The position numbers and the translations under genes are program-made. This document shows, piece after piece, positions 1 to 8,319 of a stretch of 29,865 bases of DNA. The notes beneath the pieces were generated by a model that saw nothing but the letters and a program-made list of their open reading frames with translations, did not search any database and had not been told where the DNA came from. The stretch is taken from IMG/VR virus record IMGVR_UViG_3300032006_000056, positions 1 to 29,865 of that record; one strand, 5' to 3'. Source of the stretch: a virus. Positions within the stretch are counted from its first letter, which is position 1. Each line of letters begins with the position of its first letter.

Positions 1-128
1 ACAACATCCGTGGGCGTGGTCGGGCTAACAACATCCGTGGGCGTGGTCGGGCTAACAACATCCGTGGGCGTGGTCGGGCTAACAACATCCGTGGGCGTGG
101 TCGGGCTAACAACATCCGTGGGCGTGGC
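1..128 (-). repeat. 27-bp perfect tandem repeat, 4.7 copies, inside coding sequence
   Basis: Copies start at 1, 28, 55, 82 and 109, and the last is cut short at about 127. The four full copies are identical. The period is a multiple of three and encodes SPTTPTDVV on the minus strand. The window edge falls inside the array, so the copy number is not known and the edge may be an assembly break. Confidence 0.95.
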
Positions 129-1103
129 CTGAGACTGAGACTGAGCCTGAGCCTGAGACTGAGCCTGAGCCTGAGACTGAGACTGAGCCTGAGCCTGAGC
201 CTGAGCCTGAGACTGAGCCTGAGACTGAGACTGAGCCTGTTCCCGTCCTTCAAGAAGCGATATTCGGTCGTTTGCCAAATTTTTGATTATTTCTTCTCGC
301 TCGTTTTCTGGCTTTCCAGCCAGCATTGCCTTTTCGTTTGACGTCAACCACTGTGGTGGGTGTTTATCGCCAATGGACTCTGAAAATTCCTCTTGCCAAG
401 CGTTGGCTAGGCGGATTATGGTCTGATCCTGTTCAGTGGTGCGCCATATTCGTCCGGTCATATTCAGCATTTCTCCATCAGCGCTTACATACCTAAAAGC
501 CCCGTCTGGACTTTCCACTAACATTGCTTCTGTTATTACTGGGTTGCCGTTCACTTCGCGTGTAAACGATACTGTTGTTTTCCCTATCGGTTTGAAACCA
601 CGGTCTCCCAGTTCTTCCAGGCGCTTATCCAAATATTCGCGTCTTTGCTTACCTTCTTCTGTAAGCTGCTCAAGTGCAGCCAACTTTGTCTGACGACCTA
701 ACTGCTCTTCGGCTTGTTTTGCGGCTTGCCGTTGCTGCATCAACTGCCCTGCAACGGTAGAAACGTCCCCCGCCAACGGAGCAGCTAAAGTTCTTCCCAA
801 GACCCCCACCGGAGACTCTCCGTACCCAGGTTGTGCGCCCATGGCTGCAAAACCACGCTGCGCTAAAGCCAGTCCCAATTGCATTTTGGCTAGTTCTTTT
901 GATTCTTGTAACTGTGCCGCGTAGTCTGGGCTTCCCAAAAAATCGGACAGCAAAGCTGTTCGTGTTTCCATTTCTTCTTTGGTAGGAAAAAATTCTTTTT
1001 GAAAACTCGGGCTTTGTCTTAAATAATCCAGTCCCGCAGCGTGTTGGTCTAAAAGGCTTTGAAGGCCACCTTGTCGCCTTGGAATATTGTTTTCGTCAGC
1101 CAT
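1..1103 (-). CDS. Partial glutamine-rich virion-associated protein with C-terminal repeats (3' end cut by window)
   Basis: The frame is open from the ATG at 1103 to the left edge, at least 367 codons with no stop, so the true C-terminus lies outside the window. Residues 1-285 are charged and largely helical, with a coiled-coil-like stretch near residues 125-180 (QQRQAAKQAEEQ, then KQRREYLDKRLEE). They are followed by about 19 Gln-Ala/Gln-Ser dipeptides and then a 9-residue repeat, SPTTPTDVV. It is the last visible gene of the tail module, 12 nt after the Met-rich gene, with a GGAG-type ribosome site before the ATG. By position it may be an internal virion or ejection protein. I do not recognise a family, and the function is unknown. 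Confidence 0.75.
   Translation of the reverse strand, partial: MADENNIPRRQGGLQSLLDQHAAGLDYLRQSPSFQKEFFPTKEEMETRTALLSDFLGSPDYAAQLQESKELAKMQLGLALAQRGFAAMGAQPGYGESPVGVLGRTLAAPLAGDVSTVAGQLMQQRQAAKQAEEQLGRQTKLAALEQLTEEGKQRREYLDKRLEELGDRGFKPIGKTTVSFTREVNGNPVITEAMLVESPDGAFRYVSADGEMLNMTGRIWRTTEQDQTIIRLANAWQEEFSESIGDKHPPQWLTSNEKAMLAGKPENEREEIIKNLANDRISLLEGREQAQSQSQAQSQAQAQAQAQSQSQAQAQSQAQAQSQSQATPTDVVSPTTPTDVVSPTTPTDVVSPTTPTDVVSPTTPTDV
129..240 (-). repeat. 6-bp coding repeat, about 19 units of Gln-Ala / Gln-Ser
   Basis: Units of CAG-GCT or CAG-TCT (minus strand) follow one another without interruption. They differ only at one base, which switches alanine and serine. The reading frame is kept. A tract like this can gain or lose units by slippage without breaking the frame. 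Confidence 0.95.
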
Positions 1104-1115
1104 AAAGGTCTCCTG

Positions 1116-1796
1116 TTAGACCATGCCTTGGCCCGTGGGCCCTGCACCTTGCAGCATTGCTTCTATCATCATCGGGTCCATCTCCATGGCTTCGGCTTCC
1201 ATGTCCGTGGGCCCTGGTCCTTGGGACATGTTTCCTACGGCGTCCACCAAGGCTCCGGTTTGTGCAGCCATGCCTTCGGCCATGCTTTCTTGAGGAGCGA
1301 TGCTTGTAATACCTTCGCCTGCACCGCCCATACCGGCCAGTTCTTCTTGCATTAACGCACCAATGCCCTGGTCGATCTGTGCCAGTTGAAGGGTAGGCTG
1401 CACCAGGGTCAACACAGAATCAGGGGTGCGAGCCGCGTCTTCAGGACCGACCACATCGGCAAGCCGTGCCCGGTACTGCTCGATGTCGGCCCCTTCGTCC
1501 CAGACGACGTTCATCAAGTCCCCAAAACTGGTAGCCATGTCAATGTCCTGCTTGGTGCGGTCCACTTCTGCGCTAATGACGTCTTCCATCCCTTGATCCA
1601 CCATTTGCTCCATGTCGGGAGGAGGCATCATCGCCATAGCAGGGTCCGTAGGAGGAGCCATTGCCATGTCTGGGGGAGGCATCATCGCCATAGCAGGGTC
1701 CATAGGAGGAGCCATCGCCATTTCTGGGGGCATCTCAGGAGGCATCATCCCTCCCGCCTGCATTCGGAACATTTTTCTGTCGTACACACCGGGCAT
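1116..1796 (-). CDS. Met/Pro-rich phage structural protein
   Basis: 226 aa. The first 65 residues are dominated by Met, Pro and Ala and hold two copies of an 18-residue unit (AMAPPxDPAMAMMPPPDM). The middle (about residues 85-150) is an ordinary helical segment with the pattern LADVVGPEDAARTPDSVLTL, which I have seen in marine phage proteins next to tail genes. The C-terminus is again Met- and Gly-rich. It lies 13 nt after the ejection-like gene and 12 nt before the partial gene, so the three are probably co-transcribed. The function is unknown. The low-complexity N-terminus suggests a flexible virion component. Confidence 0.75.
   Translation of the reverse strand: MPGVYDRKMFRMQAGGMMPPEMPPEMAMAPPMDPAMAMMPPPDMAMAPPTDPAMAMMPPPDMEQMVDQGMEDVISAEVDRTKQDIDMATSFGDLMNVVWDEGADIEQYRARLADVVGPEDAARTPDSVLTLVQPTLQLAQIDQGIGALMQEELAGMGGAGEGITSIAPQESMAEGMAAQTGALVDAVGNMSQGPGPTDMEAEAMEMDPMMIEAMLQGAGPTGQGMV
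1621..1728 (-). repeat. 54-bp direct repeat, two copies, in the Met/Pro-rich gene
   Basis: Copies at 1621-1674 and 1675-1728 differ at only a few bases and encode the 18-residue Met/Pro unit. A partial third copy begins further right (about 1738). Confidence 0.85.
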
Positions 1797-1809
1797 ATTG
1801 TTTCCTTAG

Positions 1810-2916
1810 TTAAGATGTAAAAAGGCCGCCTATATTTTTTATAGCCGCTGCGGTTCCAAGAAGGCCCGTACCTGCGCCTGCAACTTGCTGGAATAAACTA
1901 GGTGCAGGGGGTCGTGGCGCAATAACGCCTCTTATTGTGCTTTCTGAAGCAGGTGCGCCCTTGTAAATGTCGGACATGTAACTGACACGAGTGTAAGGCT
2001 CATACAACTGCCTTCTCCTGTTTTCCGCAGCCGCGTCGGCCATGGCTTGCTCAATACCCCGCCTCTGTTGTCCAAACTGCTGCATACTGGACAGGTTCTG
2101 CAACTGCTGACGTTGCGCTTGTTCGGCCGCCCCCAATTGCTGCTGTCCGAGACCGGCCTGCTGAACCCCGAGACCTGCCACTTGACCGCCAATTCCGGCA
2201 ATTCCTTGGCCCATAGCGGTTTGTTGTCCGGCAAGTCCTGTGTAAGCACCGGCTTGTGCCAGTTGCCGCTGTCGGGCTTGCTCAAACGCATTCTGGGCTT
2301 GGGTCAAAGCCGATTGGTAGCCTGCCGAGCGCAGTTGTGCCGCCGTTTTAGCTTGTCGATCAAGCACGTTGCGGACAATTTCGGCTCTTTCAATCCCCTG
2401 CCGGGAACCCCCAAAAGCTCCTGCGCCTACCGCCCCTGCGTCCAAGGTTCTTTGCGCTATATCGCCTTCTCGTTGGATGTCGGCCAAAGCCGCTTGCACC
2501 ACGGCTTCTTCGTAAGGGTCCATGTACTGCGAAACGGTAGTCGGGTCAAACTCCCCCGAAACCCCTGCCAAAGCACCATAAGCAGGAGCCAGTGCTGCCG
2601 TCGCTTCGTCAATACGAGAGACGCCTGTTCCAAATAAGTCTTGTGCCGTTCCCAGCGTTCCCAGTCCCGTGCCAATCGTGCCATAACCAGTAGTGGCAAG
2701 AGGAGCGTACCCCCCAATACCTGCCGTTCCCATGCCTCCTAAGTAGTCGTAAACCGAGGCTTCAAGAGGATCTGCGCCAATAACTTGTTGCTCTGGAAGC
2801 CGGATAGGGATGTTGGCAAGCGTTTTGCCTGCTTCTAAGAGACCTAGTTTATAGGCTTCAATATCAGGAGCTTCGCGAACAATCTGCTCGGTGACGGTAA
2901 TGTTAGGGTCGGCCAT
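1810..2916 (-). CDS. Probable internal virion / DNA ejection protein
   Basis: 368 aa. The N-terminal 50 residues are followed by a Gly/Ala/Thr-rich region. Then comes a long Gln/Ala-rich helical region (about residues 130-320) containing YMDPYEEAVVQ and GAFGGSRQGIERAE, a signature I associate with internal or ejection proteins of marine podoviruses. The C-terminus is glycine-rich and moderately hydrophobic (about residues 340-365), which could insert in membranes. It starts 3 nt after the stop of the 790-aa gene. The Ala/Gly/Gln composition also resembles T7-type inner core proteins. The assignment is by character and position only. Confidence 0.65.
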   Translation of the reverse strand: MADPNITVTEQIVREAPDIEAYKLGLLEAGKTLANIPIRLPEQQVIGADPLEASVYDYLGGMGTAGIGGYAPLATTGYGTIGTGLGTLGTAQDLFGTGVSRIDEATAALAPAYGALAGVSGEFDPTTVSQYMDPYEEAVVQAALADIQREGDIAQRTLDAGAVGAGAFGGSRQGIERAEIVRNVLDRQAKTAAQLRSAGYQSALTQAQNAFEQARQRQLAQAGAYTGLAGQQTAMGQGIAGIGGQVAGLGVQQAGLGQQQLGAAEQAQRQQLQNLSSMQQFGQQRRGIEQAMADAAAENRRRQLYEPYTRVSYMSDIYKGAPASESTIRGVIAPRPPAPSLFQQVAGAGTGLLGTAAAIKNIGGLFTS

Positions 2917-2918
2917 AA

Positions 2919-5291
2919 TTAAGCCCTCATCTCAAAGTTACGCATCATGTTATAAAGATTCTGTGCCCCACGGTAACGGTCGCCTTTGCCTGTGGGGTCA
3001 GCGCCACGAACCGCTCGTGCGTTTATGACGAACTCCCCATCCGACAACATGGCGGGAATGTCGTCCGAGCGTTCTGTGCCGGGGCCTTCTACCAACAAAT
3101 CGCGTTCTGGAAACTGAGCCAGCCCTCCGCCCTTAGCAAACAAGTATGGGTCTAAAGCTTGCCCAGAAAACGCAGTATCCGCAGCAGTTACCGGGGTACG
3201 CTCAGGGGCAGGCTCGCGTGAAAAGTTAGGATCAGGAATCAAAGCTGCGCCAATACCCGTGTTTAAGTTACCGGAGGGGTCGTTTGAAAAAGCGTAAGGG
3301 TTCAAAGAAGCCGCATCAAACGCATACGGCGATTCCGTGCTTGCCACAGGAGTGGTGACAACAGGAGCGGGTTGAGCTTCGGCAACCGTTGGAGCAAAGG
3401 CAGGGGTCGGATATGAAGGAACCGTTGCAATACCTCGGGTAAGCACGTCTGTATCTATGAGGTCGTCAAACTTCCCCGTGGCCTGTGCCACAGCCAATGG
3501 AAACCCCTTAGCCCCCGTCGAAGTAAGATTAAGGGCTTTTCCTATGGGCTTTATCATTTGCATTTGTGAAGCGACTCCCATTCCCGGTCCAATAGGAGGA
3601 AGTCGCATGGGACCAGAAAGATTAAAAACCCCTCCAGGTGTCTGTAGCTCCTGGGGGCCTATGTTTCTCCAGGAGGGTTCCGTGGCCTGAAACATCTCGT
3701 CGGCGATGCCCCTTGGCGCACTGCTTCGTATAACATATTCTTGGTATTGACCTACAGGCCAGATCATCGCACCTCTACGAGCCTGCGCCATTGGAGACTG
3801 GTATTCCCCATAAGTCTCGCCCCTTGTTCCCCAAGGAGTGCCTTCGCTCCTGTCTTCGCTCGTAATGTTTCCTAATGTTCCGCGATACACCTCGTAAGGA
3901 GTGCTTACGCCTGAAACATAAGTCTCAAAAGGGCGTGTTCGAGTAAAGGCTCCCCCCGGCATATACGGGTTTGTTGGCCGATAAAAAACACCCAACGGGT
4001 ACGGGTTTGTCGCAGGGTCTTCCACCGCAGGGTCTGGCATGTGATGCCACGCGACGTTCCCTGTAATGCCACTCAAATCGGTAGGTTTCGGGGCACCCAG
4101 CCACCCCGTGGCTCTAGGAATACCGCGAGCGTCTAAAGACCTTAAATAACGGGTGATGTCGGGTTCCTGAACAACGCCACCCTCTTGGTATTTAGGCGTT
4201 TCAACATGCCCTCCTTCTTTGGCAAAAAGGGTTGGCGAAAGAGAACGGTCATCAAGAAGAAAAGGGGCACGATGACGCTTTAGGCTTGCTTGGTACTCTG
4301 CATCGCTCTCGCCTGGTTTCCTGTCGGTGTACCAGAACGGGTTTTGCGCCTTTAATCGCTCCTCGTACTGTGCGAGGGTCAGTCCTTCAGGGTCGTCTAC
4401 ATCAAAACCCCCTAAAGCCTTGATGGCTCCAATTCCCAAAGCGCCTATGCCCAGTGCTTTGGGCCAGTTAAACTTATCCTCTTTGTCATCGTCTTTTGTT
4501 TCCTGTGTGCGACGTTGCTGTGTGCGATCTTGCTGTGCAGCTTCCTCAAGCAACGCTTTCTGGGCACCACGTCCTGCCGCTTGAGCTTCCCCCCTTCGTA
4601 GCGCTTCGCGAGAACTACCTTTTATCAACTCGCGCAACTCTTCTTTGGTTAATTCACCCTTTCCGCGAGTCGCCTTCTGGCCTGCCTTAGAGGCCTTAGA
4701 GGAAGGGAATTGGCGGTCTGTAGGATAATCCCACGGGCCCGCCCACGGGCCCGTTGCATCTGGGTTAAAAATTAAAACATCGTCAGGCTGGGGCTTAAAC
4801 ACGTTGTCCCACGCGCCTGTTGCTGCACCAATGACGTCTGTTCCAATGCCTTTAAATGTGCCATATATATCGCTTCCAATGCCTTTTACCGCACCATAAA
4901 CATCCCCCGGAATGTTCCCCAAGAAATCTCCTGCGGCACCAAAAGCATCAAAAATCTTGTCGAAAAAGAACTCAGGAGCCCCTGTTACAGGGTTAAGGCT
5001 GTTTAACTCGTCTCCAACAACGTATCGCCTCGGATCAAGGCCCATGTCGCGCATCTGGTTAAATAAAAGCGCCTTGACTTTTGGGTTGGCGTCAAGAACT
5101 TCCATCGGTACGACCGTCTCGCCCTCTGCCGCGTGGACCACATAAATGTCCCCGTTTCGTCCATATTCGGCCAGTTTTTGGGCCTCTTTCTGCAAAGAAC
5201 CCAGCCCAATCGGGGCTAACGCATAAGCCGGAGAAGCATCAAGAAAAGACTGTAGTCCTGTATCCGCGTGAGTGTAAGCCTGTGCTGCCAT
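2919..5291 (-). CDS. Large virion protein with tape-measure-like C-terminus
   Basis: I place the start at 5291, giving 790 aa. This ATG overlaps the stop of the upstream gene as TGATG, whereas the longer frame to 5345 would run through that gene. Residues 1-120 hold a compact domain (HAAEGETVVPMEVLDANPKV, then MGLDPRRYVVGDELNSLNP). Next come Gly/Asp-rich segments (about 120-180), a charged Arg/Glu/Gln region (about 200-270), and a long Pro/Gly-rich part. The C-terminus carries GPGTERSDDIPAMLSDGEFV, a motif common near the ends of phage tail or tape-measure-like proteins. It is probably a tail or ejection component, but the precise role is unknown. Confidence 0.65.
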   Translation of the reverse strand: MAAQAYTHADTGLQSFLDASPAYALAPIGLGSLQKEAQKLAEYGRNGDIYVVHAAEGETVVPMEVLDANPKVKALLFNQMRDMGLDPRRYVVGDELNSLNPVTGAPEFFFDKIFDAFGAAGDFLGNIPGDVYGAVKGIGSDIYGTFKGIGTDVIGAATGAWDNVFKPQPDDVLIFNPDATGPWAGPWDYPTDRQFPSSKASKAGQKATRGKGELTKEELRELIKGSSREALRRGEAQAAGRGAQKALLEEAAQQDRTQQRRTQETKDDDKEDKFNWPKALGIGALGIGAIKALGGFDVDDPEGLTLAQYEERLKAQNPFWYTDRKPGESDAEYQASLKRHRAPFLLDDRSLSPTLFAKEGGHVETPKYQEGGVVQEPDITRYLRSLDARGIPRATGWLGAPKPTDLSGITGNVAWHHMPDPAVEDPATNPYPLGVFYRPTNPYMPGGAFTRTRPFETYVSGVSTPYEVYRGTLGNITSEDRSEGTPWGTRGETYGEYQSPMAQARRGAMIWPVGQYQEYVIRSSAPRGIADEMFQATEPSWRNIGPQELQTPGGVFNLSGPMRLPPIGPGMGVASQMQMIKPIGKALNLTSTGAKGFPLAVAQATGKFDDLIDTDVLTRGIATVPSYPTPAFAPTVAEAQPAPVVTTPVASTESPYAFDAASLNPYAFSNDPSGNLNTGIGAALIPDPNFSREPAPERTPVTAADTAFSGQALDPYLFAKGGGLAQFPERDLLVEGPGTERSDDIPAMLSDGEFVINARAVRGADPTGKGDRYRGAQNLYNMMRNFEMRA

Positions 5292-5611
5292 CAAGAAATC
5301 TCCAAGACACTCGCAAAAGCGTAGATTTTGTTGGCGGTGTCGCAATTTAATATGAGCGTATCGCTGGCCTCAAGAACAAAAGGACCCGCGAGGGACGTGT
5401 CTGCGAGAGTTCCTATACTGTTCTTCTCTAACGTCACCGTTACAGAAGCGGAACTGTCGGTAATCTTAGGATACACCACTATAGTGCCACTGTGACTATT
5501 ATACAGTTGGATATTCTTTATGACAGCCTGTGTGGCGCTTGGGCAGGTATAAACCGTAACATCTCCTGTAGATCCCACCAAGGTAGCGACGTTTTTATAC
5601 GCGGAAGCCAT
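5291..5611 (-). CDS. Small beta-rich virion protein
   Basis: 106 aa. The sequence alternates hydrophobic and polar residues throughout (for example VTVYTCPSATQAVIKNIQLY and KIYAFASVLEIS), as in small beta-sandwich phage structural proteins. It has no signal peptide or membrane segment. Both ends are coupled to neighbours: the start overlaps the stop of the preceding 55-aa gene as TAATG, and its own stop overlaps the next start as TGATG. By fold type and position it could be a tail or decoration protein. I recognise it only as a type often seen in marine phage tail modules. Confidence 0.7.
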   Translation of the reverse strand: MASAYKNVATLVGSTGDVTVYTCPSATQAVIKNIQLYNSHSGTIVVYPKITDSSASVTVTLEKNSIGTLADTSLAGPFVLEASDTLILNCDTANKIYAFASVLEIS

Positions 5612-5778
5612 TAGTTCATAAACCAGTTAATGCCATTGGTGTCGTCTTCTCCGCTAATCACCGAAGGGATCTCCATTCGAGTCAAAGCGTCCTCAAGAGT
5701 ACGCACCAGGCGGATCATGGTGTCGGCGTCATAAGTCTGAGGAACCATAGGAAGGCTCGTTTCTAGTATCCTCGCCAT
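5611..5778 (-). CDS. Small unknown protein coupled to the gp10-like gene
   Basis: 55 aa, found by hand. It starts at the ATG at 5778, which shares its A with the TAA stop of the gp10-like gene (TAATG), and stops at 5611, overlapping the next ATG in the same way. The product begins MARILETSLPMVPQTYDADT and ends in GINWFMN, with an amphipathic helix (MIRLVRTLEDALTRME) in between. It fills the gap exactly, and the double overlap is strong evidence that it is translated. I do not recognise a family. A small tail chaperone or virion assembly factor would suit the position, but that is inference. Confidence 0.75.
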   Translation of the reverse strand: MARILETSLPMVPQTYDADTMIRLVRTLEDALTRMEIPSVISGEDDTNGINWFMN

Positions 5779-8051
5779 TACCTTCTCCCATCCGGTTGTA
5801 TATCAAGCCTAACATCGCCCAAAGTCCAGGAAATGTCGTCTGCGCTGCTCTGTACACGCAAAACGACGGAACGCGACCGAGACCTTACGTCCGACTGTTT
5901 GGTCGTGCTGGTCACGGCATTCGTAGAGTTGGTGGACAGGCTTTCTCCTGGAAAATTGCGGGTTTTCAGCACATAATCGACGCCGTTTCCAGCCGCGCTG
6001 GTAATGTCTATGTCAGGGATAATGCTTTTAACAAAAGCAAACTGGTTGCCGTCACCAATATCAAATACGGACGTTTCGATATAAGGAGACATGGCCGACC
6101 CGTCGTTGGTCGTCCCAGATTCGTGGTCAAAGATGTAGTTGCTGTCACTCACGGTCCCTGCGCCACGGGGTTTGCTAAGTAACCCAAAATCTACCCAAGC
6201 TGTGCGGGAAAGAGAGCCTATATCCCAAGTGTTGTCGGCATAATTGTACTTGGCATAACGGTCCACTTCGCTGCTGTCGGAAGAACAGTAGAACCAAAAA
6301 ACCTCGTCAAACATCCGATTAGAAGCTGCAAAAAACTTGAGCCTTTGCTCGTAGTTCATGTCGTCAAAGACATATCGAAGAACCGTGCATGGAATGGCTT
6401 GAATCTGGCCCGCATACATAAAGAAGTTCTCTGTGTCCATCCAAAACACGCGCTCGCCCGCAGAAATCGCCGCTTTGGGGGCCATAACAGAAAGGTTACT
6501 AGCCAATAAATTAAACGAAAAAGTAAAAGGAGGGCCGACAAAACGCATACTGTATAACGACGCATCCGTCCAAATAAGGATTTCTTGACGCGTCTCTACC
6601 GCAGTAATGATCTCAGAACCCGAAGAAAGGCGCTGAGAACCCGCCGTATTGGTCGCCGTAGGTGTCCAATTGACGGCACTTTCCTGGTCTGACCAACGGA
6701 CGAGCAGCAAGTCCTGTTTTGTCGTGTTGATGGTGTTTGCGCCTAAACAAATAACGTGACGATCTGTGTCCGACACAATAACCTGACGGGCAATGGTCGG
6801 AGCATCTGAGGCGTTTGTCTGGCTGCTTAGTGCCGTAGCTCTTGTAGACAAACCCAAAGAGGCTGTCCAGTAATAAATGTTATCGTCGCGAACATTCATC
6901 AGCAGGTCTTCGCCCCAGTTGTCTTGCGACCACAACCGAGTTTCACCAGAGGAAAAGGGCTCTACAGCATCGCCCCAACCATAAAAAGAATTGGCTTCCT
7001 TAACCACGTCATCATCAGAATGCGAAGCCGCGCTAGTTCCTCTGACGCCACGAACAACACCCGCGTCCAAATCATTGCTGGATTTTCCTGTGTACTGAAT
7101 CAACTCCGCATTAACTTGTATTAGACCTACAAAAGTTGCCGTGGCCCCGCTGGCATGAATGGCTGCGGTCGTTCCGTCTGCGGCTCTTGTAATGTCGCCA
7201 AGAATAGTGCCTGAATTGGTCTTGTAGGCAATGTTTTCGCTTCCAATTTTAATGGTTCCCTTAGAAGGCATCCCAGAAGAATCGGCCAAGCTAATTGTAG
7301 TATCTACCACTGCTACCGCAGCGCTAGTGGTCGTCGAAGCAGTCTCAAACGCCGAAGCGGAAGTCAGGGAAATAGTAGTTACGCTGTCGTTAATTCCCCC
7401 ATCAAGAGTGGTCTCTGAGTAGTCAAGCGTTGAACCATTCCAGTAACCTGAGCCCCATCCTGGTCCTAAAACAGATTCCGCTGTACTTACGTTGATTTGG
7501 TAGTTCGCAATGACAGCAGAGCCGCCACCAGCGGTAGAACCAGAAGTAGCACTTCCGCCGGTGTCTACTTTATAGCTGTTGGAAGATACAACCTGTGTAA
7601 TGGCGTGTTCTGTGTTTATCTGTGCCGCTGTTATCCCATCGGTGGTGGCAGCACCACTAAAGGTGACATAATCCCCTTCGCCTGCGCCATGAGCCGCCGC
7701 CGTTATAGTTATTTCCCCTGACCCAGCAGATCCTGTTGTAATGGGATTGGTCCCAAGAGTCGTAGTCGCACGAATCGGCGTTATGTCGTTATAAGAAGTC
7801 CCTTGCTCAATGTAGAACTTTTTATTCGTCCCGACTCCCATGAGCTTTAGCGCATCCAAAGTCACCCAAGCATTCAAAGACCTTGGTGTTCCAGCAACCG
7901 CTGTACCGCTTACTTTAGTCCAACCGCCCATTTTCTCTGGACGACCTTTCCTAAAACGTATCAGGTCAGAGTCAAACCAGCCCTGCTCATTCGCAAAAGA
8001 AGTGCTTTCACGGTTGATTCCCGGTCTAAACTTAACTCTGGTAATCGGCAT
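5778..8051 (-). CDS. Tail hub / DNA-stabilising protein, P22 gp10-like
   Basis: 757 aa. The N-terminus (residues 7-45, KFRPGINRESTSFANEQGW, then RKGRPEKMGGW) and LNAWVTLDALKLMGVGTNKK (59-78) are the hallmark of the P22 gp10-like phage stabilisation proteins found in many marine podoviruses. The rest (about 355-757) has the repeated Trp/Tyr/Asp pattern of a propeller-like tail hub. Two stretches look inserted. Residues 104-180 are Gly/Ser/Thr-rich with GGSATSGSTAGGGS. Residues 221-352 contain two copies of an IGSEN.AYK / AELIQYTGKS unit followed by an RG/GT.AA.H pattern. It is expected to sit at the distal end of the connector and close the portal channel after packaging. Confidence 0.8.
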   Translation of the reverse strand: MPITRVKFRPGINRESTSFANEQGWFDSDLIRFRKGRPEKMGGWTKVSGTAVAGTPRSLNAWVTLDALKLMGVGTNKKFYIEQGTSYNDITPIRATTTLGTNPITTGSAGSGEITITAAAHGAGEGDYVTFSGAATTDGITAAQINTEHAITQVVSSNSYKVDTGGSATSGSTAGGGSAVIANYQINVSTAESVLGPGWGSGYWNGSTLDYSETTLDGGINDSVTTISLTSASAFETASTTTSAAVAVVDTTISLADSSGMPSKGTIKIGSENIAYKTNSGTILGDITRAADGTTAAIHASGATATFVGLIQVNAELIQYTGKSSNDLDAGVVRGVRGTSAASHSDDDVVKEANSFYGWGDAVEPFSSGETRLWSQDNWGEDLLMNVRDDNIYYWTASLGLSTRATALSSQTNASDAPTIARQVIVSDTDRHVICLGANTINTTKQDLLLVRWSDQESAVNWTPTATNTAGSQRLSSGSEIITAVETRQEILIWTDASLYSMRFVGPPFTFSFNLLASNLSVMAPKAAISAGERVFWMDTENFFMYAGQIQAIPCTVLRYVFDDMNYEQRLKFFAASNRMFDEVFWFYCSSDSSEVDRYAKYNYADNTWDIGSLSRTAWVDFGLLSKPRGAGTVSDSNYIFDHESGTTNDGSAMSPYIETSVFDIGDGNQFAFVKSIIPDIDITSAAGNGVDYVLKTRNFPGESLSTNSTNAVTSTTKQSDVRSRSRSVVLRVQSSADDISWTLGDVRLDIQPDGRR

Positions 8052-8058
8052 TCAAAAC

Positions 8059-8307
8059 CTACTCAACGTATGCTTTGCCAGAAGCCACGGCGTCTGTGTA
8101 CGCAGTTTTATCGTTAGCTGAATTCCGATACCACTCTGTCGTCGCCTGCCATTCAAGATGGTCTGTATTCGCAGTTACTATCCGTTTGGCTTCGGTAGAA
8201 TCTATTTGATATAAATATCTATAAGTCCCATCAACTATAGAGTTGATAAGGTCTACGCTAGCATCCATCGTATCAAAATGTACTGCGATCTGGCTTTCTG
8301 TAGGCAT
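8059..8307 (-). CDS. Small conserved-looking hypothetical protein
   Basis: 82 aa, no cysteines or membrane segment, Trp/Tyr-rich at the C-terminal half (YRYLYQIDSTEAKRI, HLEWQATTEWYRNSANDKTA). It lies between the tail fibre gene and the gp10-like gene, 12 nt and 7 nt away, so it is clearly within the late operon. Position suggests a fibre chaperone or tail adaptor. No motif in the sequence supports a specific function. Confidence 0.7.
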   Translation of the reverse strand: MPTESQIAVHFDTMDASVDLINSIVDGTYRYLYQIDSTEAKRIVTANTDHLEWQATTEWYRNSANDKTAYTDAVASGKAYVE

Positions 8308-8319
8308 ACTTACGCTCCT

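Noticed and set aside
1-128. CRISPR array
   Set aside because: The 27-bp units are directly adjacent with no spacers and are in frame with a coding sequence.
1386-1820. 144-aa plus-strand His/Arg-rich ORF
   Set aside because: Mirror of the Met/Pro-rich repeat gene; His/Arg richness is what antisense of Met/Pro codons gives.
5292-5345. 18-residue N-terminal extension of the 790-aa protein
   Set aside because: It would overlap the preceding gene, while the internal ATG shares a TGATG with that gene's stop.
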